Below, piece by piece: positions 32,286 to 39,900 of a stretch of 55,186 bases of DNA. Each line of letters opens with the position of its first letter. The stretch's first letter is position 1. The translations under genes were made by a program, and so were the position numbers. The stretch is from Clostridia bacterium (GTDB lineage: Bacteria > Bacillota_A > Clostridia > Christensenellales > Aristaeellaceae). Under the pieces are notes generated by a model that did no database searches, was not told the DNA's origin, and was given only the letters and a program-made list of their open reading frames with translations. The stretch spans positions 1-55,186 of the forward strand of contig JAGBBE010000041.1 in assembly GCA_017938645.1 (NCBI GenBank), written 5' to 3'.

Positions 32286-32303
32286 GTTTTCGAAAACGTT
32301 TAA
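32286..32303. promoter_or_regulatory. LacI-type operator-like palindromes upstream of lacI
   Basis: GTTTTCGAAAAC (32286-32297, perfect) overlaps AAACGTTT (32294-32301), both centred on CG as LacI-family operators are. The right flank TTTAAG resembles the site at 32430. Confidence 0.45.
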
Positions 32304-32397
32304 GTGAATAGAAGGCTAAAAAGCTTGTACCGCCTCGTTTTTTGGTGCTTTTGTCAGTATTGCGATCTGATTATACAAATAAAAAGCATGAAACTGC

Positions 32398-32443
32398 TTG
32401 ACACGAGCATGTAAACAGTGTAAGATGAGCTTAAACGATTAAG
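32398..32443 (+). promoter_or_regulatory. lacI promoter with overlapping operator-like site
   Basis: TTGACA (32398-32403), 17 bp, TAAGAT (32421-32426). Just downstream, CTTAAACGATTAAG (32430-32443) is a near-palindrome with central CG, placed over the transcription start, which suggests autoregulation by the LacI protein. Confidence 0.65.
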
Positions 32444-32456
32444 AGCACATAGAACG

Positions 32457-33485
32457 GTGGCGATGCCGGTGACAACCCTCAAGGAAATCGCTGCTCGCTG
32501 CGGGTGTTCGGTCGCGACCGTCAGTAAGGCGCTTAACGCAATGCCGGATATCAGCCCCGAAACGGCGAAAAGAATTCGACAGACAGCCCATGAAATGGGG
32601 TATATTCCCAATGCTGCTGCACGTACGCTGAAAACAAACCGAAGCCATACCATCGCGCTTCTGCTGTTTCTCAGAAACGAAAGCGTATGGAAGCACGACT
32701 ATTTTGCCCGGGTTGCCTGCGGCATCCAGTCGGTTACGGAAGCGGCAGGATATGATATCACGCCTGTTACCTGTACCGGCGAGGCCATCAAAGGTCGTTA
32801 CGTGGACTATTGCAGGCACCGCGGATACGACGGCGTGATTGTGATGAGCGGCCAGTACGACGAAGCCGAGCTCATGGAACTGGTCAACAGCGAAATTCCG
32901 CTGGTAACCATTGATTATGCATTCCATCACCGCGGCGCGGTGATCAGCGACAACGCCGCAGGCATGAGCGAGCTGGTGCGCTTCGTCCACTCGCGAGGAC
33001 ACAGGCGCATCGCCTACATCTACGGCGAGGACGGATCCGTATCCCAGACACGTCTGGCCGCCTTCTACGGCACCTGTCAGCAGCTGGGCATTCCGGTGCC
33101 GGACGAATACGTCAAGCCCGCGCTCTACCGCGATCATGAAAGCAGCGCAAAGGCCACCCGCGAGCTGCTGGCCATGCGCGAGCCGCCCACCTGCATCCTT
33201 TACCCTGATGACTATGCCTCCATCGGCGGCATGCATGAAATCGTCAGCGAAGGACTCAGAATTCCCCACGATGTCAGCATTACCGGTTTCGACGGCATTC
33301 CGCTGGCGGAAATGTTCAGGCCAAGGCTGACGACCCTGCATCAGGATGCGGAGGGCGTGGGGCAGAACGCCGGACGGCTGATCCTCAAGGCCATCGAATC
33401 CCCGAAATCCTTCCTGCCTCAGCATATCATGCTCAAGGGCAATGTAATCGAAGGCGAAACGGTGCGTGATCTGACCGCACTGTAA
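32457..33485 (+). CDS. LacI-family transcriptional regulator
   Basis: A ~340-residue LacI/GalR repressor. The N-terminal domain reads TTLKEIAARCGCSVATVSKAL with NAAARTLK as the hinge helix. The periplasmic-binding-like ligand domain follows (DGVIVMSGQYDEAEL, GHRRIAYIYGED, DVSITGFDGIPLAEMFRP, LTTLHQD). The start may be GTG 32457, ATG 32463 or GTG 32469; ribosome sites do not decide it, and the longest is given. It lies just before the ABC sugar importer and beta-glucosidase and so probably controls them in response to a sugar. Confidence 0.93.
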   Translation: MAMPVTTLKEIAARCGCSVATVSKALNAMPDISPETAKRIRQTAHEMGYIPNAAARTLKTNRSHTIALLLFLRNESVWKHDYFARVACGIQSVTEAAGYDITPVTCTGEAIKGRYVDYCRHRGYDGVIVMSGQYDEAELMELVNSEIPLVTIDYAFHHRGAVISDNAAGMSELVRFVHSRGHRRIAYIYGEDGSVSQTRLAAFYGTCQQLGIPVPDEYVKPALYRDHESSAKATRELLAMREPPTCILYPDDYASIGGMHEIVSEGLRIPHDVSITGFDGIPLAEMFRPRLTTLHQDAEGVGQNAGRLILKAIESPKSFLPQHIMLKGNVIEGETVRDLTAL

Positions 33486-33494
33486 AAACGCCCG

Positions 33495-33583
33495 AAACAA
33501 GGGACGTCCCTTGTTTGCATATGACAGAGTCATATGCAAGGACATCTTTCCACTGTATATAATGGCGATAAGGCGCCGTTATA
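33495..33583 (+). promoter_or_regulatory. Promoter/operator region of the ABC sugar importer with three stacked inverted repeats
   Basis: A perfect 22-bp palindrome (33495-33516, centre GACGTC) is followed directly by GCATATGAC-AGA-GTCATATGC (33517-33537). A -10 TATAAT lies at 33558-33563 with only a weak TGCAAG -35. TATAATGGCG (33558-33567) is matched 9 of 10 by CGCCGTTATA in reverse complement (33574-33583). The 22-bp palindrome has a central CG, so it may be a LacI operator, or it may end the lacI transcript. Confidence 0.65.
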
Positions 33584-33606
33584 AAATAAAAAGGAGGTAA
33601 CCCCAA

Positions 33607-34968
33607 ATGAAGAAGATCCTTTCCCTGGTTCTCGCTCTCATGATGGTTCTCGGCTGCATGAGCTTTGCTTCCGCCGAGGAAGAGATCGTGCTGAACGTCT
33701 GGTCCTTCACCAACGAGCTCGAAGGCATGATCAACACCTACTATCTGCCTAATCATCCCAACGTAAAGGTCAACTACACCATCTACCCCACTGACGGCGG
33801 CGCCTACACCACCGCTGTTGACACCCTGCTCGCTGCCGACGCTGCCAGCGCCGAAGCTCCCGACATCTTCACCCTGGAAGCTGCCTTCGTGAAGAAGTAC
33901 GTGAACTCCGACTGGACCGCCGACCTCATCGGCGACCTGGGCTTCACCGAGGAAGAACTGGCTCCCGCCATCCCCGTGATGCGTCAGATCGGTACCTCCA
34001 ACGTCAACGGCAAGCTCAAGGGCCTGTCCTGGCAGGCTACCCCCGGCGCCCTGATGTATCGTGCCTCCCTGGCCGAGAAGTACCTGGGCGTGACCACTCC
34101 TGAAGAGATGCAGGCCAAGGTTGCCGATTGGGATCTGTTCATGGAGACCGCTGCTGAGCTGGTTGAGGCTTCCGAAGGCGCCACCAAGATGGTCGTCGGC
34201 GCTGGCGACATCTGGAATGCTTTCAACTTCGGCCGTTCTCAGGGCTGGGTTGTCGACAACAAGCTCGTCATCGACGACGTTCTGTATGATTACCTCGACA
34301 TCGCTGTGACCCTCGAAGAGGACGACCTGTCCAACAAGGGCGCCGCTTGGTCCGAAGTCTGGTTCCAGGGCATGAAGACCGACAGCACCTTCTGCTTCTT
34401 CCTCCCCACCTGGGGCCTGCACTACACCCTGAAGCCCAACTGCGGCCTCACCACCAACGACACCATGAATGACGAGCAGCTCAAGGCTGCCTGCGAAGCC
34501 GACGGCGGCACCTATGGCGACTGGCGCATGATCGCTGGCCCCGTGGGCTACAGCTGGGGCGGCACCTGGATCGGCGCCAACACCGCTAAGGTGCAGGCTG
34601 CTGACGAGGCCAAGAAGGCTGCTATCAAGGACTTCATCAAGTTCTTCACCCTGGACGAAGGCTTCCTGTATGAGTACGCCAAGGCTTCCGGCGACTTCGT
34701 TGGCTCCAACGCTGTTGTTGAGAAGATCCTCGCCGAGGGCGGCACTCCCAACCCCTTCCTGGGCGGCCAGGATCACTACTCCATCTTCGCCGAGGCTGCC
34801 AACCTGGCCAACGGCGCCATCATGACCGACTATGATGAGAAGATGAACTCCCTGTGGTCTGACCACGTCACCACTCCCTACTCCAAGGGCGAAAAGGATC
34901 TGGACACCGCCATCGCCGACTTCAAGGCTGCCGTGGCTGCTCAGTTCCCCGAGCTGATCGTGGAATAA
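33607..34968 (+). CDS. ABC sugar importer, solute-binding protein
   Basis: A 453-residue extracytoplasmic binding protein of the carbohydrate (CUT1) type. The signal region MKKILSLVLALMMVLGC has a lipobox-like VLGC, while ASAEE a few residues on would fit signal peptidase I; a lipoprotein is more usual in Firmicutes. The mature part begins EEIVLNVWSFTNELEGMI, as in family 1 binding proteins. AAAGGAGGT precedes the ATG. Codon choice is strongly biased (high expression). It is followed by an attenuator-like terminator and two permease genes. The ligand is probably an oligosaccharide with beta-glucosyl units, inferred from the downstream GH1 gene. Confidence 0.9.
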   Translation: MKKILSLVLALMMVLGCMSFASAEEEIVLNVWSFTNELEGMINTYYLPNHPNVKVNYTIYPTDGGAYTTAVDTLLAADAASAEAPDIFTLEAAFVKKYVNSDWTADLIGDLGFTEEELAPAIPVMRQIGTSNVNGKLKGLSWQATPGALMYRASLAEKYLGVTTPEEMQAKVADWDLFMETAAELVEASEGATKMVVGAGDIWNAFNFGRSQGWVVDNKLVIDDVLYDYLDIAVTLEEDDLSNKGAAWSEVWFQGMKTDSTFCFFLPTWGLHYTLKPNCGLTTNDTMNDEQLKAACEADGGTYGDWRMIAGPVGYSWGGTWIGANTAKVQAADEAKKAAIKDFIKFFTLDEGFLYEYAKASGDFVGSNAVVEKILAEGGTPNPFLGGQDHYSIFAEAANLANGAIMTDYDEKMNSLWSDHVTTPYSKGEKDLDTAIADFKAAVAAQFPELIVE

Positions 34969-35009
34969 TCATTTCCTGAATCTGACGTGTAAACGTCAAA
35001 CAGGATTCC

Positions 35010-35057
35010 GGGGCTGCCTCGTGCAACTTCATTGGGGCATGAGGCAGCCCCTTTCTT
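35010..35057 (+). terminator. Attenuating terminator between binding protein and permease genes
   Basis: GGGGCTGCCTC (35010-35020) pairs with GAGGCAGCCCC (35041-35051), with four further pairs including one G-U, then TTTCTT. Partial read-through would leave the binding protein in excess over the permeases. Confidence 0.75.
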
Positions 35058-35141
35058 CCATTGTCAGACTTCCTGATTCAGCCGGGCCTTCATTGCAGCA
35101 CCCCGCGCTGACGGGGTGAAATCAGCGAAAGGGGTGGAGAT

Positions 35142-36128
35142 ATGCAAAAAGTTTCTTCTGGCGCGCAGCTTTCCCGCAAAGGAAAGCGCAAATCCATCAG
35201 CTATGATAAGTATGGCTACCTGTTTGTAGCTCCGTTCTTTATTACCTTCCTCATTTTCCAGCTTTATCCGATTTGCTTTACGTTCTATACTTCCGTTTCC
35301 GATGCCGCAGGCTGGGACAAGATTCTCCAGAACTCCTACATCGGATTTGCCAACTTCGAAAAACTCCTGGATATGTCCTCCAATGTGGCTCCCTTTTTCT
35401 GGGGCGCTTTGAAGAACACCGTTATTATGTGGGTATTCAACTTCATCCCCCAGCTGGGCATGGCGCTGCTTCTGGCCAGCTGGTTCACTGATACCCGCCT
35501 GCATCTGAAGTTCCAGGGCGGCTTCAAGGTGCTGATCTTCATGCCCAACATCATTACCGCTGCGACCATCGGCATGCTGTTCATGTCGCTGTTCAACTAT
35601 CCCATTGCACCGGTCAACACGCTGCTGCAGCAGTTCGGCCTTTCCAGCGCCCCGATTGAGTACTTCCGCTCCACGCCCATCTCCCGCGGCCTGATCTCCT
35701 TCCTGCAGTGGTGGATGTGGTATGGCAATACCATGATCATCATGATTGCCGGTATTCTGGGTATCAACCCGTCTCTGTTCGAGGCCAGCCTTGTGGACGG
35801 CTGCTCCAGCCGTCAGGTGTTCTGGAAGATCACCCTGCCGCTGATCAAGCCCATCCTGCTGTACAACCTCGTTACCTCTCTGGTGGGCGGCCTGACCATG
35901 TTCGATATTCCGCACATGATGACGCAGGGCAACCCCAACAACACCACCAACACCGTGGCGCGCTTTATTTACACGCAGGGCTTCGAAACCCCCAACAACT
36001 TCAACATCGCGTCCGCCGCGTCTGTGATTCTGTTTGTGATTATCGTGATCTGCTCGCTGATTCTGAACATGATCATGAAGGATCGCTCCGGCCGTGTGCC
36101 GCGCTCTGAAAGGAGGGCTGCAAAGTGA
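35142..36128 (+). CDS. ABC sugar importer, permease (MalF type)
   Basis: A 328-residue inner-membrane permease with six helices. The N-terminus is short and basic (SRKGKRKSISYDKYGYLFVAP). The EAA loop that docks the ATPase is EASLVDGCSSRQVFWKITLP. AAAGGGGTGG precedes the ATG. The stop overlaps the next permease as GTGA. It pairs with the MalG-type subunit; no ATPase gene is in the operon, so a shared MsmX/UgpC-type ATPase from elsewhere is expected. Confidence 0.93.
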   Translation: MQKVSSGAQLSRKGKRKSISYDKYGYLFVAPFFITFLIFQLYPICFTFYTSVSDAAGWDKILQNSYIGFANFEKLLDMSSNVAPFFWGALKNTVIMWVFNFIPQLGMALLLASWFTDTRLHLKFQGGFKVLIFMPNIITAATIGMLFMSLFNYPIAPVNTLLQQFGLSSAPIEYFRSTPISRGLISFLQWWMWYGNTMIIMIAGILGINPSLFEASLVDGCSSRQVFWKITLPLIKPILLYNLVTSLVGGLTMFDIPHMMTQGNPNNTTNTVARFIYTQGFETPNNFNIASAASVILFVIIVICSLILNMIMKDRSGRVPRSERRAAK

Positions 36129-37618
36129 AGATGAAGAAGATTCGTACTCTGATTGCAGCGATCCTTCTGCTGGTGACGGCTGCGGCCATGTTCCTGCCTG
36201 TTGCCACGTTCGAGGACAACTCCGCCGACGCCATGCTGGAAGACATCGACAAGCAGGCCGGCAAGGTCGAGCGTGAGCAGGCCAAGTGGGATCGTGACAA
36301 TGCCTCCGGCAAGAAAACGCAGGAGCAGATGGACAAACAGCAGGCCAAGATTGACAAAGAACAGGCCAAGCTGGACGAGCTGAAGGCGCAGTACGAGGCG
36401 CTTACTTCCGGAAGCGCCAGCAGCGGCCTGAAGTATGCCCTGCTGCCCGGCAAGCTGCCTGCCGATATCCATGTAGACATGACGGTGGTCAACGCCAACG
36501 CCGGCATTTATCCCACTGATTTCAGCCAGCTGTATGTGCTGGTCTGGGTCGCCTTCGTGCTGCTGATTGCGGCGGCTGCGATGCTGCTGATCCCCAACGG
36601 CAAGCTCGTCAGCAAATTCTACACCTATTCCAGCTTTGCCAATCTCGTGGCCGTTCTGATCCTTGGCTACGCCATTCTGCGCGTGCGCGCCATCCCGGTC
36701 AAGCTGCCCTACGGCAACGCCTCCATGAGCGGGCTGCTTTGCGCGCTGCTGCTGGCACTGCCGTGCATCGCCCTTCTGATCAACTGCACTGAACGCACCA
36801 ACACCAAGCGCAGCATGATCTATACCCTGTGCATCGCGCTGTCGGCGCTGAGCATTCTGCCCTTCTGGCTGATGATCGTCAACGCCACCCGCAACTCCGT
36901 GCAGATTCAGTCCGGCGTGTCGCTGCTGCCCTCTACCTTCCTGGATCACAACATCTCCGTGCTTCGCACCAAGGACTTCCAGGTGATGACCGGCTTCAAG
37001 AACAGCGCCATCATCTCCTTCGGTTCCACGCTGGTGAGCGTATACTTCTCCGCCCTGACTGCCTACGGCCTGACCGTGTACAAGTTCAAGGGCAGCAAGT
37101 TCCTCTACGCTGTGGTGCTGGCCATCATCATGATCCCCGGACAGGTTACCGCCACGGGCTTCTACATGTTCATGTACCGCCTCGGCTGGGTCAACAGCTA
37201 CCTGCCGCTGATCATTCCCTCCATCGCTTCTGCGTCCACCGTGTTCTTCTTCAAGCAGTATCTGGAGGCCAACTTCCAGATCTCGCTGGTGGAAGCCGCG
37301 CGCATTGACGGCGCTGGCGAGTTCTACACCTACAACACCATCATCATGCCCATCATGATTCCTGCGATGGCAACCATGGGCATCATGGCCGTGATCGGTT
37401 CGTGGAACAACTACCTGACTCCCCTGATGCTGCTGACCAAGAAGGAAATGGCCACCCTGCCCATGATGGTCAAGGAGCTGCGCGGCGATATCTACCGCAC
37501 AGAATACGGCTCCATCTACCTGGGCCTGACCATGACCGCTCTGCCGCTGATGATCGTGTACTTCTGCTTCTCCAAGTACATCATCGCGGGCGTTGCCGTT
37601 GGCGGCGTGAAGGAATAA
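36125..37618 (+). CDS. ABC sugar importer, permease (MalG type) with long N-terminal extension
   Basis: A 497-residue permease. MalG proteins are usually near 280 residues. Here the normal domain occupies about residues 230-497 (EAA loop EAARIDGAGEFYTYNTIIMP, C-terminal IAGVAVGGVKE). The extra part has a first helix (about 8-27), an outside region of ~90 residues that is strongly coiled-coil (QAGKVEREQAKWDRD, DKQQAKIDKEQAKLDELK), then three more helices (about 138-160, 165-185 and 202-220). GTG 36125 is the start: AAAGGAGG lies 8 bases before it, and 14 before the ATG at 36131. The extension could contact the binding protein or the wall; this is inference. Confidence 0.88.
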   Translation: MKMKKIRTLIAAILLLVTAAAMFLPVATFEDNSADAMLEDIDKQAGKVEREQAKWDRDNASGKKTQEQMDKQQAKIDKEQAKLDELKAQYEALTSGSASSGLKYALLPGKLPADIHVDMTVVNANAGIYPTDFSQLYVLVWVAFVLLIAAAAMLLIPNGKLVSKFYTYSSFANLVAVLILGYAILRVRAIPVKLPYGNASMSGLLCALLLALPCIALLINCTERTNTKRSMIYTLCIALSALSILPFWLMIVNATRNSVQIQSGVSLLPSTFLDHNISVLRTKDFQVMTGFKNSAIISFGSTLVSVYFSALTAYGLTVYKFKGSKFLYAVVLAIIMIPGQVTATGFYMFMYRLGWVNSYLPLIIPSIASASTVFFFKQYLEANFQISLVEAARIDGAGEFYTYNTIIMPIMIPAMATMGIMAVIGSWNNYLTPLMLLTKKEMATLPMMVKELRGDIYRTEYGSIYLGLTMTALPLMIVYFCFSKYIIAGVAVGGVKE

Positions 37619-37630
37619 TCCAACCAAACC

Positions 37631-37659
37631 ATCCTCCGGTCTTTGGCCGGAGGATTTTT
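37631..37659 (+). terminator. Terminator between malG-type gene and GH1 gene
   Basis: ATCCTCCGG (37631-37639) pairs with CCGGAGGAT (37647-37655) and runs into five T residues. It likely lowers rather than blocks GH1 expression, as no new promoter is seen. Confidence 0.85.
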
Positions 37660-37676
37660 CAGAAAGGAAGATTCAC

Positions 37677-39035
37677 ATGGGCTTTTGCAAGGATTTCATC
37701 TGGGGCGCCGCCACGGCTTCCTACCAGATTGAAGGAGCTGCCTTCGAAGGCGGACGCAGCGAATCCGTATGGGATCGTTTTTCCCACACGCCGGGCAAGG
37801 TGCTCGGCGGACATACCGGCGACGTGGCGTGCGATCATTATCACCGCTTCAGGGAAGATATCGCCCTGATGGCCGAGATGGGCATCAAAAACTATCGCTT
37901 CTCCGTGGCATGGCCGCGCATCATCCCTGAGGGCACCGGCAAGGTCAATCAGGAGGGAATCGACTTCTACAACAGCCTCATCGATGAGCTCATCAAGCAC
38001 GGCATCCGTCCGTTCATGACCCTGTTCCATTGGGATTATCCCAGCGCGCTGCAGGCAAAGGGCGCATGGGAAAACCCCGACAGCCCTAAGTGGTTTGAAG
38101 AATATGTGTCCGTCTGCGCCCGCGCCTTCGGCGACCGCGTGAAGGATTTCATCACCTTCAACGAGCCGCAGTGCTTCATCGGACTTGGCTACGCCATGGG
38201 CAAGCACGCTCCCGGCCTGCTCCTTCCGGCCAGCAGCACGGTTCCGATGGCGCACAATGTGCTCAAGGCTCACGGCATGGCCGTGCGTGCTCTGAGAAGC
38301 CTTGTGCCGGACTGCCGCGTCGGCTACGCGCCCTGCGGTGATCCCTGCGTGCCCTATACCGAATCCCCGGAGGACATCGAAGCCGCCCGCAAGGCTTACT
38401 TCACCGTGCCGCCGGAAAGCCACTGGGTGTGGAACATCTCCTGGTGGAGCGATCCTGCCATGCTCGGCTCCTACCCCGAACAGGGCCTTAAGCACCTCGG
38501 CAAATACCTGCCCGAAGGCTGGGAAAAGGATCTCGAACTGATCCATCAGCCGCTCGATTACTACTGCCAGAACATCTACAACGGCCGTCTCATCCGCCAT
38601 GCCGACAATGCCCTCGGCTGGGAAGAGGTTGACAAGGCTCCCGGCGCGCCCAAGACCGCCATTCAGTGGTACGTCACGCCCGGTGCGCTCTACTGGGGTC
38701 CGCGCTTCCTCTATGAGCGCTACAAGACCCCCTTCATGATCACTGAAAACGGCATGTCCTGCCACGACTCCGTTTCCCTCGACGGCAAAGTCCACGACCC
38801 CAACCGTCAGGATTACCTCCATCGCTACCTGCTCGCCTACAAGCGCGCGGCGGAGGACGGAGTCGACGCCCGCGGTTACTTCCAGTGGTCCTTCCTTGAC
38901 AACTACGAGTGGTCCGAAGGCTACAACGAGCGCTTCGGCATGGTCTACGTCGACTACGCCACTCAGCAGCGCACCGTCAAGGACTCCGCCTACTGGTACA
39001 AAACCGTGATGGAGACGAACGGCGAGGAGCTGTAA
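37677..39035 (+). CDS. Beta-glucosidase, glycoside hydrolase family 1
   Basis: A 452-residue GH1 enzyme with a (beta/alpha)8 barrel. It opens DFIWGAATASYQIEGAAFEGG. The acid/base Glu163 is in TFNEPQ and the nucleophile Glu357 in MITENGMS. The aglycone-side end QWSFLDNYEWSEGYNERFG is typical of beta-glucosidases. There is no signal peptide, so it acts in the cytoplasm on imported sugar. No 6-phospho-sugar site was identified, and ABC import also speaks for unphosphorylated substrate. It is the last gene of the importer locus. Confidence 0.93.
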   Translation: MGFCKDFIWGAATASYQIEGAAFEGGRSESVWDRFSHTPGKVLGGHTGDVACDHYHRFREDIALMAEMGIKNYRFSVAWPRIIPEGTGKVNQEGIDFYNSLIDELIKHGIRPFMTLFHWDYPSALQAKGAWENPDSPKWFEEYVSVCARAFGDRVKDFITFNEPQCFIGLGYAMGKHAPGLLLPASSTVPMAHNVLKAHGMAVRALRSLVPDCRVGYAPCGDPCVPYTESPEDIEAARKAYFTVPPESHWVWNISWWSDPAMLGSYPEQGLKHLGKYLPEGWEKDLELIHQPLDYYCQNIYNGRLIRHADNALGWEEVDKAPGAPKTAIQWYVTPGALYWGPRFLYERYKTPFMITENGMSCHDSVSLDGKVHDPNRQDYLHRYLLAYKRAAEDGVDARGYFQWSFLDNYEWSEGYNERFGMVYVDYATQQRTVKDSAYWYKTVMETNGEEL

Positions 39036-39118
39036 GGGGAACGAGGGGACGTTGGGAGGCGCTGCCTCCCAACCCCACCGCCAAAGGGATTTCATCCCTT
39101 TGGAATCCCATTTTTGGG
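39036..39118 (+). repeat. Modular palindromic repeat, copy D (after GH1)
   Basis: It starts at the GH1 stop with the same 18 bases as copy A. Hairpins: GTTGGGAGGC (39051-39060) with GCCTCCCAAC (39064-39073), and CCAAAGGGAT (39081-39090) with ATCCCTTTGG (39094-39103), then AATCCCATTTTTGGGGA. Confidence 0.88.
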
Positions 39119-39133
39119 GAGAAATAAGAATAA

Positions 39134-39180
39134 TAAAAAGGCTGCATGGCCGGTCAAGCGACTGGTCATGCAGCTTTTAT
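39134..39180. terminator. Hairpin terminator between inverted repeat copies D and E
   Basis: GCTGCATGGCC (39141-39151) pairs with GGTCATGCAGC (from 39164), with AAAAA before and TTTTAT after. It can serve the GH1 transcript and the convergent HAD gene. Confidence 0.75.
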
Positions 39181-39189
39181 TTGGTTTTC

Positions 39190-39261
39190 AGAATGGGATT
39201 CTTAAGGGCGAAGCCCTTAAGCGGAGGTCAAGGAGGCAGCGCCTCCTTGCGTCCCTCTCCG
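39190..39261 (-). repeat. Modular palindromic repeat, copy E (after HAD gene, reverse orientation)
   Basis: Read on the minus strand it begins at the stop of the HAD gene and matches copy C closely. Hairpins on the plus strand: CTTAAGGGC (39201-39209) with GCCCTTAAG (39213-39221), and CAAGGAGGC (39229-39237) with GCCTCCTTG (39241-39249). Confidence 0.88.
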
Positions 39262-39900
39262 TTACTGTAACGCGTACTCCGCCGCTTCCTCCAGCGTCCC
39301 TACGACCGGATACCCGGACGTCTCCAGCGTTTCGCGGCTCTGATGGCCGCGGGCAACGAGGACACAGTGCGCGCCGATGGCACGGGCGACGTCAGCATCG
39401 TGGAGGGTATCGCCGATCATGAGCGTTTCATCGGGTGAGAAGCCGCTGGTGAGCAGATACTGGCGGCCGACGTCCTCTTTGCTGCCTGCGTAGATGTCAT
39501 CCAGACCGATGAGGTCATGGAAGAGATGCTGGATGCTGAACTGGGAAATCTGTTCAACGAGCATGGTACGCTTGGTAGCGGAGAGGACGACCTGCCGAAG
39601 ACCGGCATCGGCGAAACGGTCAAGGACGGTGAGCGCGTCGGAATGGAGTTTGACATTGGGAAAGCCGCGCACGTATTCGTTCATCCATGCGTGGGCGACA
39701 GCGACGAAGTTTTCATCGGTCACGCCCGCGCGGTCGTAGTAAAGGCGGATGGGGAAGGTAAACTGGCGGTGATATTCCTCAATGCTGTCCATGGTGGGCA
39801 AGCCGAAGGCCGGAAAGGTACGGTTGCGGACGCTGATGCCATAAGCCACGTCGTCAAGCAGCGTACCGTTCCAGTCCCACAAAATCTGACGGATCATCAT
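39262..39900 (-). CDS. HAD-superfamily phosphatase
   Basis: A 212-residue haloacid dehalogenase-like hydrolase. Motif I is WDWNGTLLDD with the nucleophile and acid/base Asp. Motif II is VVLSATK. The basic residue of motif III is within GSKEDVG, and motif IV is MIGDTLHDADVARAIG. A helical cap lies between motifs I and II, as in phosphoglycolate phosphatase relatives. The ATG at 39900 overlaps the proS stop by one base (TGATG). Earlier TTG codons are possible but less likely. The substrate is not known. Confidence 0.87.
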   Translation of the reverse strand: MMIRQILWDWNGTLLDDVAYGISVRNRTFPAFGLPTMDSIEEYHRQFTFPIRLYYDRAGVTDENFVAVAHAWMNEYVRGFPNVKLHSDALTVLDRFADAGLRQVVLSATKRTMLVEQISQFSIQHLFHDLIGLDDIYAGSKEDVGRQYLLTSGFSPDETLMIGDTLHDADVARAIGAHCVLVARGHQSRETLETSGYPVVGTLEEAAEYALQ

